From: Bedellia somnulentella
Taxonomy: Eukaryota > Arthropoda > Insecta > Lepidoptera > Bedelliidae
Assembly (NCBI GenBank): GCA_963576735.1
Contig: OY755179.1
Coordinates: forward strand, 7,192,001 to 7,256,000
Length of the DNA stretch: 64,000 nucleotides
Direction: 5' to 3'
Positions 37,001 to 49,017 of this stretch are shown here, in pieces. The first letter of the stretch is position 1; each line of letters opens with the position of its first letter. The translations under genes were made by a program, and so were the position numbers. The notes under the pieces were generated by a model. It was given only the letters and a program-made list of their open reading frames with translations. It was not told the origin of the DNA and ran no database searches.

Positions 37001-40000
37001 ATTTGGTCTGTCCCCCTGTCTTAAAATATGCACCTGATTAACTAACTAAGCAGATAATTGGTGCGTATATTTTCTATCCTTTTTAATAATAAAACTATGT
37101 AAAGGTGTTTCTTGTAGTGAAAATAATCGCAAAGAGACCAATGCTCTGAAGGAAAACGGCTATCTTGAAATTTATATCGCGTATGGCACCAATGATTTTA
37201 ACATTTTGCTATTATCAGGATAACAAATCTTATGTAGAAATCCGATACGAACAAATAGTAAAGTTTCCATCATGATTACATATGTGGGCCCACCGAGGTA
37301 TTTGAGCCGTCCCTGAATAGAGTGATGCAGATTGCAGGCTCGCAAACATTACGGACTTCACCGTTGATATTAGCCGGGACTGACACGGCTTACTGTGCCG
37401 TCCCAAGAACGAAAGCTTCTTCCTTTCTATCTATTTGCATATTTTTTGATAGCTAGAACTGACGATGTTTGTCTAGCACGATGAATGAACTCCTTATATC
37501 TTCTCCCTAGGATCAGCTCGCTGATTACGTATCTTTTGCAACTGACGATTGTGTCGCAAGTTGCACGATTGTCACTGTCAATGTCATAAATTTGTTGCGT
37601 TTTGACACTTGACAGCGACAATATTGCAACTCGTGACACAACCGCGGTTGCTAAAGATACGTATTCAGCCCCCAGATCGTAGATAGTAGTTGGCATCTTA
37701 TTTTTTAAGGAATGTTTTATTGGGTGTTACAGAAATTTGGAGACTAGTCTAGAAGAGTTGAAGGTGGAATACGATAAAAATGACGAATATTGGAATAAAA
37801 AGTTTATTGAAGAACGCGAAATATACAACGAAGAGCAGAGACAAAGCGACGAGCGTCTCTCTGATTTGATCGGCAAAATATCTGAATATGAGCAATTATT
37901 TGCACCGAAATCGAACTCCAACGCTCTGCCGACCATCGATGAGAAATACAGTCTCGAGCTTCAGTTCAACGACCTAGAAGATGAATTCGATAAATACAAA
38001 AAGGAGAAAGAAAAGCTACTTACTATAAAGAACAATGAAATAAAAACATTACAAGAGAAAATCAAAAGCTACGAAGAGAAGCTGACTAATGGGCACAATG
38101 GTTCCAATGTTAGTTCTCCGATAGACTATCTTTGGAGTCAAGGTACAATAGTGAGTCCGTATAAGCATGAGAAGTCAACAAGAGATTATCGGAACCCCGC
38201 GTTTGTGCAGTCCAAAGAAGAGAATGTACAATGTGCGTCGGATGGAGAGAAAGACAAGCAAGTTTTGGACGTGCGTTGTGCGTCGGATGGAGAGAAAGAG
38301 AAGCAAGTATTGAATCCGATACAGCGGCCCGTTGGTGTGAGGAGCTCGTCTGCGGGCGCGCTGCGGGAGGACGAGCCGCAGATGATCAACTGTGCCGAGC
38401 TTGAGGGACGGTTGAGACAACAGGCTCAGGTAAGTCCACTAGATTTTGTCAAAAAGATGGTAAAATAAAGATATACACTCGTAATGTGGACCTTTATTGT
38501 CACATAATATGTTTGTATGTAGAAGGAAATTGGAAATATTACCACTGATGGCTAACTTCTTAAGTCAAAATTCTAGCTATAGAATGAAAGGGTGATATAT
38601 GTAAACGCAATATGTGAATAATTAGTAGTATTTACTATTATAGAAGTGAAATGAAGGGAATTTAGGTTACGTGGCATATAACATCACCGTGTTAGAAGTA
38701 CTCGGCCATGCAGAACGTTTAAAGACTAGATTTAAAAAGTTCTAACAGTTGCGAGACTCCAGTACAGTCGCCATCAGATATATCGGAGCGTCCGAGGTGC
38801 TCAAATGTTTCTGAGCAGCATTAAATTTCAATAAATTCTTTACGGTAAATAAAGTCAATAAGATCTGAGCATCCAATTCGCCACAAATATATGAGCAGTG
38901 GGTTTTCAATTAAATCTGAACACACAACGAGACAATAATATCTGAAGGTACAACTCGTCAAAGTTATCTGCTCAGACAGGGTGATCATAAATATCTGAAC
39001 ATTTTGGGAAAATATACCATAAAGCACTAAGCATACAGTTTAAAATTCTTTAACTTACTACGCTGAAATACATTTTCTACACAACCACCATTTGGTTTTA
39101 TCAATGTCAAAACGAAAAAAAGTTTTCTGCCGGGAGGTAAAACTAATTATACAGTTGATATATTATTAGAAAAATAATACTTAACACTGACCAACTCTTT
39201 TTTGAATGGGTTTGTAGTTGTGTAATTTTCACCGGTACAAAAACATCAAGAGGTAAAATAACTTAGGATTTTTGAAACGTTGTATGCCATTTTTTTACCA
39301 TTAAAAAAATAATCTAGTTTTTACAAAATTAGCAGCTGCAGTTAACGTATTATACGTATTCATATTTGTATTTATATATAAATATATTAAATAGGACAAT
39401 AAATCTGAAAGTCAATAAATCAAAATAAAAAATATTTAAAAAAACAACATGAATTCTTAACAAAATACAAAAAATAAACAAACACAAGTGAGGATTTGAA
39501 CCCTGACGCAACGGATTATATTTATGATTTCTAATTACTAAACCGCTAGGCCATGGTGACTGACACAATAGTGGTTGAAATATTGCAAAGCATTCTTACC
39601 TATTTAATTTGGCAGCTTTAATATTACCATAGACATAGAAGCACACAGATTGGCAGTAAGTGACAAACGCCATAGCATAAACGTCAACCAAGGCGGGACC
39701 TCTCACGGACACTATAACAGCCTACAACGGTTTTAGCATAAAACGTGAAAGAAAATAATTGACTTATTTTCGTTAATTCTGGTTTTTAAGTCCTAACTTT
39801 GGTGATTTTTTGATAAAGTTATTAATATTTAACAGCACAGAATCTAAATCAAATACATATTCTTTGGCAAACATAAAATTTTTAGCCATTTATGTCCCAA
39901 TTGGGACTGTAATAACATACATACATATACTCACGACTATAAATCCCTTAACGGGGTAGCCCGAGCTTTGGAATGAGAAATTACTCAGCCACTTTTGGAA

Positions 40001-43000
40001 GTTGATTGGGGAAAGGATGGTAATAATAAAAAATGTTTTTGGTGACGGGTCTCCAACCACATCGCCCAAAAATCACTTAAAAAGCCCCTATACCCTTAGT
40101 CGCCTTTTACGATCACCCACGGGTAGAAATGGAGTAGTGTTATTCTAAGCCGACACTACACGGCACTAATTACCAGTCTATATATGCTTTATTATAGATT
40201 TTAAACCAAAGTTTTCAATGTTAATATATATCAAATATTACAATTACATTACAATAACAAATACGTGAATTTTTATCAATTTTAATAGGGCTAGTACTGA
40301 ATCCGCCATACTAATGTCACGCACACACACTCATTTTAGCACACCGTTGTACTTTTTTTTGGTTTCGTCTTTGTATTGTCAATCTATATACGTAAGTATA
40401 GCATAATAAATCTGTAAATATTTGAAAAATACATGCAGTGACAGTTATGTGCACCGTTTTTGTAAATTGCCAAATATTTTATTCAAATGTGTCTCTTGTA
40501 ACAAGACTGTAAAGTTGTTTTTCGCAGATTTATATTTTGTATATCTATTCATTTTGTAGAAGGAAAATTCATTACATCTGTACGATTACATTTAAACTGT
40601 ATGTCTAGTGCCTTAAGGTATATTTTCCTTAAATGTTCAGATGTTTATGATCACCCTGACTGAGCAGATAACTTTGACGAGTTGTGCTTTCAGATATTAT
40701 AGTCTCCTTGTGTGTTCAGATTTAATTGAAAACCCACTGCTCATATATTTGTGGCGAATTGGATGTTTAGATCTTATTGATCTTCTTTACCGTAAAGAAT
40801 TTATTGAAATTTATTGCTGCTCAGAAATATTTGAGTACCTCGGCCGCTCCGATATATCTGATGGCGACTGTACAAAGAATAAAAATTTATTCGAAATTCA
40901 AAATTGATTGAGATAGGTATTAGCTTCCGCCCACAGCTTCTCCCGCGTGGTTTGTACTTCAAAAATAGGGGAGGATCTTTATTTGCCGGGTTTATATTAC
41001 ATGAGTAAGCGATCGAGCAAGGCAGGCAGAGGGGATGGATTCGTCGTAAGCATCGCAAGGCAGGAACGCTGTTTAGAAATTGTGTTGGTATTTACAGTCC
41101 GTTCACAGTTATTCTACCTCTAGCCTTAAGACAATTTTTCTGGCGCTACACTGAATCCTTATCGGCATGATATACCTTATAATAACATCGAAAGCAGTAA
41201 AAAAAGCAAAGAACACCACGGAGCACTAGACACACTTCACAGCAAGTAATGCTAACACAACTTAAATAAAAATTTATCTCAGAGATAAAATAAATGTGAA
41301 CGGACTGTAGTAATGTTCAAACATCCGATCGAAAACATACGGCTTAAACTTAGTGTTGCCCTAACGCAAGAACAAGACGAGACTTAGCCAGTCTTGGTCT
41401 TGGTCTTGCGCCAATACACCTGGTCTTGGTCTTGGTCTTGCGCTCCCAGTCTTGGTCTTGGTCTTGGTCTTGCAGCAAGAGTCTTGCAAGTCTTGCAATT
41501 ACCTATTAGTTTATTACTATTTATTAAAATTTACTTTAAATCATAGAAAAACGTATTAGAATTGGAACATTGTGAGCTTGAATGAATATAGCCATAGTAA
41601 AGATCAAGCAGATTAATAAATAACTGAAGATTTGATAAGAAATTCGAAAAATCAACTGACATATATGTCGTTTTCCATGGAAGTAACTGGAATTAAAATA
41701 ATTCCTTTATTTATAGTACGTACGTGCCGGCTCTATGGTATGGATGCCGCCGCAAATCAAACAATAATATAAAGCGTGTAAAAAAATTCGAAATTATTTT
41801 GCATGAGTAATTGAGTATACCTACGCTACGCCCTATGGCGGCAATCAAATAGTGTCAAATGTTATGATTTCGGCGTGGCGGCAACGATTGTTTTAGATTT
41901 CAAAAGAAGCCGCCGGCGCGTGTATCATACATAACCATGTACTTCCGAAAAGCGGCAAATTTCTTCGAGAAGTAAATACAAAACCTTTGATGCCGCATTA
42001 TCAAAGTGCCGATGGTTAAAACCTAACTATGCATGCACTCAGTTTGATATTAATAATATTTTTATTCGCTATGTTTATGGTATTAGTCGTAATGCGCATA
42101 GGTCCAGTTTTGTATATTCTTTGATACAGTTTTTTGCGTCTCATAGAATTCCTAAGTGTACCTACCTATCCACCGAACTCTTACACCTAACTACTCAGTG
42201 AAATAGCGCTAAGTCCTAGCTGCAAGACGCAAGAGTCTTGCAGGCTATGTCTTGTTCTTGCTCAAGTCTTGCATGGTCAGTCTTGGTCTTGGTCTTGCTA
42301 AAAATACGCGGTCTTGTTCTTGGTCTTGGTCTTGCAAAAACGCAAGAACAAGACCAAGACTGCAAGACCAAGACTGAATTTGGGCAACACTACTTAAACT
42401 TAAAATGTCTTAAAACAATTACAGTCCAGTACCAATACGCCTCGCCCATGCGCCTGTGCGATACTAGAGGCGCGATGCAGACAGCTGATGGCCGCGCTGA
42501 GACAACGGCAGATGTGCCTGGACGCTGTGCAACGTGAGTATTCACCTATATACAACCTATAGTATTATTATTTATTAACATGATTATACTCACGGCTATA
42601 AATCCCAAAAAGGTTGGCTTGGACGTCCGAAATAACAGTTTTGCAGCCACCTTTGGAAGTTAATTAGTAAAAAGATGAAATATAAAGTATCGTTAGTGAT
42701 GGGTCGCCTGACATATCGCCCAACAACTTATAAAATCCCCTACTCTTAGTTGCGTTTTACGCCAACCGCGGGACGAAATGGGGCAGTTTTTATTCTAAAA
42801 CTAAATAAAATACTTTTCAAAACTCCTTTTCAGGCTAAACCTAACGCGTGGTTTAATGATATAATAAACATATAAATTTTAACGATCTCTCCGTGAACTT
42901 ATTTGCATAGCCAGAAAAAACATTTTTTTCGACCAGATTCGGGTCCACAACTCTAATCTTTACTGAAGCCATTAGCGGATCATTTTAAATTTATAAACGG

Positions 43001-43318
43001 TAAAGGAGAATATCGTGAAAAAAATCTTTACAAATATGTTTGTATAAAACATTAAATGACAAGTCACATTGGGTTGTAGCTGAAGCTCATATGATTACTT
43101 GTAGAGGGCTACCAACCTATATAAAAAAGCCTTCTAAACAACACACTTCCCATACAGAGGCAGCCCGTGCCGAAAGCAACCAATTACGCGCGCGAGTGTC
43201 GGCGGCGGAAACAGCCGTAGCGCGATTGCAAGCCAGGCTCACTGCCGCGGACTTACTCGTCAAGGACCTCTACGTGGAGAACTGCCAGCTGGCCCATCAG
43301 CAGACGAGACTGCTTTGA
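34086..43318 (+). CDS. Bsg25D: Ninein/Bsg25D-like centrosomal coiled-coil protein
   Basis: Exons 34086-35723, 36511-36848, 37733-38429, 42425-42533 and 43158-43318 join in frame (phases 0,2,0,1) to give 980 residues. Ninein-family proteins anchor microtubule minus ends at centrosomes. Residues 1-75 form an EF-hand-like pair as in ninein (YSVFKTFDVGNEEALDR, VTFAQFRNGLLSVL). Further EF-hand-like helices follow around 175-290 (ITYEQSLDLCRSLHMEG, FFDHLNTSL). About 320-490, 500-530 and 640-780 are heptad-rich coiled coil. Residues 824-853 hold two 15-residue tandem repeats containing CASDGEK. The end is a short coiled coil finishing HQQTRLL. The first 130 codons are strikingly GC-rich, the rest AT-rich. 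Exon 4 was found by phase and coiled-coil content and is the least certain join. Confidence 0.88.
36091..36124. repeat. Short perfect hairpin in ninein intron 1
   Basis: AAGATCTTTTTAGC and GCTAAAAAGATCTT are 14-bp inverted arms around a 6-nt loop. No function is evident. Confidence 0.6.
36355..36465 (-). repeat. SINE-like family A, partial, ninein intron 1
   Basis: The minus-strand head and middle are present: CCCCACTCAACTTCCAAAAG on the plus strand, then CTGACTACC and TGGATTTATA. Confidence 0.7.
37510..37680. mobile_element. Small fold-back MITE, ninein intron 2
   Basis: 37520 onward (GCTGATTACGTATCTTTTGC) and the stretch ending 37669 form an imperfect hairpin of about 60 bp per arm, both holding CAAGTTGC/GCAACTCG-type motifs. 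The duplication is not clear. It ends about 60 bp before exon 3. Confidence 0.5.
39610..39870. repeat. Unnamed dispersed repeat, copy 2
   Basis: Inverted match to 11400-11740; see that entry. Here it is nested in the long-TIR element. Confidence 0.6.
39917..40168 (+). repeat. SINE-like family A, full length
   Basis: A good reference copy: ATACTCACGACTATAAATCC, ATTACTCAGCCACTTTTGGA, GGTGACGGGTCTCCAACC, ATCACCCACGGGTAGAAATG and GCCGACACTACACGGC. Confidence 0.85.
41095..41307. mobile_element. 213-bp MITE with TA duplication
   Basis: CAGTCCGTTCAC at the left and GTGAACGGACTG at the right are perfect inverted ends, each bordered by TA. Only 43 bp separate it from the hAT-like element. Confidence 0.8.
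41351..42392. mobile_element. hAT-like non-autonomous element with GTCTTG arrays
   Basis: The ends TAGTGTTGCCC and GGGCAACACTA are inverted repeats, and the 8-bp duplication CTTAAACT lies at 41343-41350 and 42393-42400, as for hAT elements. Both subterminal regions (41389-41478 and 42232-42375) are arrays of GTCTTG/CAAGAC hexamers in both orientations. No transposase is visible. The right end is 32 bp before ninein exon 4. Confidence 0.88.
42570..42800 (+). repeat. SINE-like family A, diverged
   Basis: ATACTCACGGCTATAAATCC head, CATATCGCCCAACAACTTA middle and CCGCGGGACGAAATGGGG tail. Ninein intron 4. Confidence 0.75.
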
Positions 43319-43723
43319 TACACCGTATGTACCTAATGGCCTATTGAAGTCGCCAAAAAGTTCAAAAAATTGTCTGGAAAGAGTCACATTAAAATTTTAG
43401 GCACGATGTTGTGCTTTAAGTGTTGCGGCCTAGTAAAAAGTTATATAAACTATATTCGAGATTAGTCTATGGTTCTGACTACGGTTGTAACTCAAACAAC
43501 TGCCATCTAAACTATTTTTGAGATTTGTCTATGGTTCTAGTCTAGACGTCTGCACATTGAAAGATTTATCAATGGTTGTTCCTTTTATATCGGTATCGAA
43601 CGAAATCAAAGTCTTAACAATATTTTATTTATGTAATATATAAAAATCCTATTATGAATATATATTTTATGAAAGTGTTTTTATCCAAATGTTTATGTTT
43701 ACACGGCTCATAATAATCATGTT

Positions 43724-43729
43724 AATAAA
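43724..43729 (+). terminator. Candidate poly(A) signal of the ninein gene
   Basis: AATAAA lies about 400 bp after the stop at 43318 and is followed by TG-rich sequence. Confidence 0.4.
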
Positions 43730-43739
43730 TGTGCACTTT

Positions 43740-46700
43740 AGTATTGCACTGTGTTAGTGATGTACGTAATAAGTCAAACATATCGATAAAATTCAGTTAC
43801 TACGTCGATTGCTTATTTTAAAAGACTGAATTGACATTGTATACTACAACTAAAATTTATATTTACCTGCAGGTGTTGAACATCAAGTTATTTATTTAAA
43901 CTAGTCTTGTGTTGTAGTAAGATTTAAACTTTTGTTTGTGGTTTAACGCTGGATTCTCTTATGTGAAAATCTGTGTTTATTCGCAAATCAAAGTTACCAT
44001 TCTATAACAGTGAAACTGAATGAGGTTCAGTCCCGGACTACAACTGATAACTCTTCTATTCGCTCCTTGTTTAACAACATAGCATGTCTTTTTTCTGTTT
44101 TTAAGAATGCCGCTGGAGTTATAAGTAATTTAAAAAATAATCTTAACCTTTACCAGAAGTAAAAAATAAGACTAAGTCTAGTTTAAAGAAATTTTCGCCG
44201 TTTCGGCGAAAAAAAAAACTACTTTGAAAACGTGTTTTATTCATTGAGCAATAAAAGATGGACATCAATTATACAAACTTATTGAATAATGATTGGATTC
44301 GTCTTATTTATTATAATGCATGGGCCACTCTATGCTGATATAATAATATTGAAATCCGTTTGTATAATTATGTTTCTTCATTCAATCTAAAGTGCCTTCA
44401 AACCGATTATATTTTAAATACAATCTCCACTAATAATAGCTATAAAAATGTTGGAATATTATTATAAGTACGTAAAATAGGCTTGATTACTTATCATTAT
44501 CACTTATAAAAAGCTATTATATTTTTGCTTTACGCTGTGTATTTTAAGTAGGTCATATTTGCTATTTATTATAGATATATTTGACCAAGAAGTTCTCTTT
44601 CAAATTTATAATTATAAATACTCGCTTGTCGTTTAATACTATTGTTAAATAACTTTAAAATTACATTTTTAATTTCAGTTAACATACGTAAATGTCATTT
44701 AAAGCGCCAGTCACTTCGATTATCGTATATTAAGCAAAATCTGACAAGTTATTTTTATTTTGTTTTATTGCGCTCAGACGTTTAAATAATGAGTTCAAAG
44801 GTATATTCAAAATCTTTTACAGTATATTATAAAATAATATTTATAAGAAATAGTTATTGTTTCGCCTTTATTCTCTAACACATTTGAGTTTCGAATATAT
44901 TTATAAGAAATTAGGAAAATGGTGTTGCTTATTATTTTGATAGTTTAAAAATGTGTAATACATTTTTAAATACAATAAACCATTTTTAATTTTTGTTTAA
45001 CTAATCTACTAAACTCAACAGATTTCAAATTCCATTTTTAGTGTTAAGTCCAGTAAATATGATGGAATAATTTGTAAAAACGTTGCAGTTGCATTTGTAA
45101 AGATCAGACAAGATCCATTACTTGTAATTTTAATAATATGTTTTAATTTTATAGCATAATTATGAAAGTTGCCTTAGAAAATATAACTAATGCTACCTAA
45201 CACGCCTAACCAAATATTGAATATACACTTAGCTAGTCCGTGAATATTATTAAACTAAGATGCAAAAGACATGAAAAGTGCTCAAAATGTAGGCTTATAA
45301 CAATTTCCATTGACATTCTAATTGGATTAAAACAATTATCGATATAATAGCCCTATTAAGCATGACTGTTGGTACAACACTATATATAGTGTTGTAGAGT
45401 TAAAGTTTTAATGTTAAAGAAAGAGACGAGTTTTATGAAATAGTAAAGTACACTAACAGAATTGATATTTTGTTTTATACTTCGGCAACAACGATTGTCG
45501 CTATTACAATAAGGTAGCGATAAAATATCTTATTATGTAAAATTTTCGTGTCGCAACGGGTAACAAAACCCCTCCGGAATGGCTTGACCGATTCTTATGA
45601 AATATTGTGTGAATATTCAGTATGCCTGAGAATAGAAGAAGAAGAAAACTTAATTTCATGTATAAAGTAATTATTTGAATCAACGAGTTTCATACAAAGT
45701 TAGTTGTTAATGACTTGTTATTGAAAATCACTTTTTTGGCATTTAGCCGATAATTTCACTAATCCAATTAAAATGGATGAATTTACGATTGAAATTTCAT
45801 AGTATGACATAAGATGTATTAAATTAAAAAGTGTTAATTGAAATGTTTTGTTTTATGTACAAAAATACTCACACCACCATAATGATCACAAAAAATATTA
45901 TTTACAAAATTAATAGAGAATTATAATTGTATGGTTAGTATTTATCTTATTTTAATTTATTGTTCAATCTAGTATTCGTCATCACTTGTTACCAAAATAC
46001 AAAAATACTTAATAAATAATTGACTGGAATTGCAATTACAAATAACAGTATGTACTAGTACAGTATGTAATAATAGTTACAGTTACATTAGCATCAATCT
46101 TAGAATTTTTCATAAAAAGAAAAGGGAGGGCTTAAAATAACTATTTTACAGAACTTTAAATAAGATAGTTTTATAAATTCAGTTGCCGGTAACTTTGACT
46201 ATGGGGTTAAATTCAATCATCGGTGATAGTTTAATTATTTTGGCGGTTAAATAATAGACCTATTAACCCTAGTGAATACAGTTTGTGCCTTTGCTATTGT
46301 TCACAGAATATTGTAAGCGCTATATTAAGATACTTGTTCGCCCCAAAATATAATAAAAAAACACTGTTTTTATTCTTAATCTTTGGTTCCTTTTGCGGTC
46401 TCAGTCCCTAGTGCAGTGATAACAAGCAAATTATTCACCGCGATATGAACTGACCTCTTCCTTAGAAATGTACGCTTTGCGCACCTTAAATACTGTGAGC
46501 TCTGAAATTAATTGTAAGTTTGTTCCAAGCCTTATGTCCTGTTGAGTAATAGGTATACGTTATCATGTAAGATGTTGTTAAAGCCCAGTCAGGGCCGTAC
46601 GAGTTTTAAATGATGCAATAAAAAGCATGGAAAAAGGGTTGTATCGGAATATAAATAGCATTGGATGCAGATCGATAGAAACCTTTGTATCTAACTTTTT

Positions 46701-47070
46701 ATCGTGTCATTTAAACATCGTTCTGGCCTGGCAGATGTGAACAGTTGATTTTGTATAGTTTTTAGTGTTGTACCGTCAATATAGTGTATCGATATTGATG
46801 AGTGAATATGACTAATCAGTGAATGTGATTAATAAAATGATTAAAATATGGAATTTGTGTTTTAATTAATTTCGTCGCTGAAATGAGTAGTGTTATGAAA
46901 TGATGGCAAGAAGAATATATAAATCATACTGCAGTTTTGATAAGAAATAATATTTATTGATCTATTTAAATATTTAAACTTAAACAGGACATTATATATA
47001 CAAATAGTGAAATAACGCTTCTGTAATAAAAATCTGAATTTTAATTGAATATCATATTTTGGAAACCAAA
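43740..47070. other. AT-rich spacer between convergent genes
   Basis: No gene is visible. A short hairpin TTTTCGCCG-TTT-CGGCGAAAA lies at 44192-44212. A perfect 24-bp palindrome lies at 45373-45396, centred on a TATATATA-type core within CAACACTATATATAGTGTTG. A Helitron-like remnant (GGCTTGACCGATTC) lies near 45560. Confidence 0.5.
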
Positions 47071-47073
47071 ATT

Positions 47074-48094
47074 CATGAAGCTACTAACTAAACAGGAGAG
47101 AGTACTCACAAAAATATGGTAAACAAAAATGCAATTTATTACCATGCAATAAAGTTAATTATCTTTTAAAGACTGTCAAGCAGAGAAACGTCCTAGAACG
47201 AGAGCCGTGTGAGAGAGAAGTGTGTCCCGCTCGCACGGTTGCCAGTCGAGATTAAGTTCAAAGAAAAACAAATTAAACTTATTTATAGGGAGTATTTTAT
47301 AAAAAGCAGGTTATAAACTGTTCCTTTTTTGTATTTTATTTTAATTATTATTGTCGCCTATCGATTTGGAGATAAATAATTGGTTAAGTTTGGCAAAAGG
47401 GATATTAATATTTGTCACGGGTATCCCCATCGAAACAAGATAAAAGTGGTGTCCACAATTTATCATCTGTTTGAGTGTTTTGGAGCTTTTATCATTTAAT
47501 AGTGATAAATATGGGTTCATGTTATGGAACAATAAATAAAATAACCTGTATCATCTCACACTTTACCACATGAATGCATTAAACGATTTGAATTTGGTTT
47601 TGCTCAAAAAGTGGCTGCGGAAATTTTAATTCTCAAGCACTGGCTACCCATTCTTTTATAATCTATTATTTATGAATAAATATGTATAAAAAACACGTTG
47701 ATTTACCAAAAACAATGTATATATGTAAATATAAGTGTTTTTATAATATATTTTTTTATAATGTATGTATGTAAATATAACTAATAAATAAAGGAAAGAA
47801 AAATTTCGACACAGGTGGGGATCGAACCCGCGACCTCGGGTATACGCCCCCGTCGCTCTGCCAATTGAGCTACCGTGTCAAAGGCTGCATCAGGTCCCAA
47901 CATGAGGTTTTCATGAACAAAAACATTCAAAATATGTAAATATAAGTGTTTTTGTATCCTTTAGAGGAACTCTGATTAAAACACCAACAGATGGTCACCC
48001 TACTTAAAACGAGACACAGTTAGCTAGTTAGCCATCCTTTTTCAGGACATTTTAGGTCGCCAGCGCGCGTTCCTGTTTAAATAATACTTCCATG
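47074..48094 (-). mobile_element. P-like (or hAT) element copy 2, carries tRNA-like sequence
   Basis: This is an inverted, MITE-free copy of 32132-33649. The ends start CATGAAGCTACT and finish AGTATTATTTCC-type sequence reading CTTCCATG. The 8-bp duplication CCAAAATT is at 47066-47073 and 48095-48102. The tRNA-like part lies near 47810-47882 on the minus strand. Confidence 0.85.
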
Positions 48095-49017
48095 CCAAAA
48101 TTAGAACTCCAACATTATTTTATTTTATTTACCTATTACCTGTCAGTGGTCTTGTCAAGACCATACAAAGTGGCGATCGATAGACCGTTCTTTTTTTTAT
48201 TAACAAAAATTTGCTATTATTCGAACAGTTTGTCAATGATTTCCCATACCGTAAGGAGTATATTTTTAGAAACAGGAAACTATGAAGCTTTTGACGTTAT
48301 TAACTACATTTGATGCGTTACAAAATAACTATCAATATTACTTAGTTTAATTTAAGTATATCCACATTATCTTTGCTTACAAAACATTGGTTTATCTTTT
48401 TAGTCATTCAATTGCGTTGTGGTGGTGAATGATGGAGTAAACTATCGCTAGAACTGTCCAAAAAAGCTTATCAAGCGTTTTGGAATAACAAAAGTACTAA
48501 AATGATAGATTTAAACCACGTTTAATAATATTTTTATGACCTAGGGTTTTAAAATTATACAATGATTGATGATGAAAAATTGTTATATCTTTCACTTCGC
48601 CACCACTACCCCATTCCAAAATTTTCGATATTTTTACAATCACAGTGTTTCACTAGATCATGATAATTATAATTGAACTATTATATCTATAAGGGCAAAC
48701 TACATCACTGTGTTGCGAAGTCGCGTCAAAAAGTTGTCCCGAAATGAGTGAGTTTTGGTACCATACCCGTATTATTCACATATAATAGTCTAAGACCGGT
48801 ACTAAAAATCGCCCTTCACCGAACTCCTTCCAGACAAAAATTATGTTTTAGATAACAAGATAATTTTCTGAATATGTTTAGATTAGTATCCTCTACTATA
48901 CCGGATGGTAAAGATTAAATTTAACGTTATTGCAAAAAAATGTCTTCGGTTATAAAGTTTTACATCACAGTAATGTAGTCAAGCCCAAAGGACCGTGTCC
49001 TAAAGTGGGATATCATT

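Larger units (their letters stand above)
38765..40870. mobile_element. 2.1-kb DNA transposon with ~280-bp TIRs and TA duplication
   Basis: 38765-39050 and 40600-40870 are long inverted repeats (outer end CAGTCGCCATCAGATATATC), with TA on both sides (38763-38764, 40871-40872). Inside lie a tRNA-like block (minus strand, 39495-39560, TGGCCTAGCGG and GGGTTCAAATCC), a second copy of the 11400 repeat, and a family A SINE at 39917. No transposase is readable. The TA duplication suggests the Tc1/mariner group, though such long TIRs are unusual there. Ninein intron 3. Confidence 0.82.

Noticed and set aside
43040..43157. Upstream extension of the last ninein exon
   Set aside because: The frame opens upstream, but an acceptor CATACAG at 43157 joins in the right phase with exon 4, so the upstream part is intron.
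48092..48313. 73-codon frame starting at the P-like element border
   Set aside because: Its ATG lies in the element end; composition is AT-driven and no motif is recognisable.
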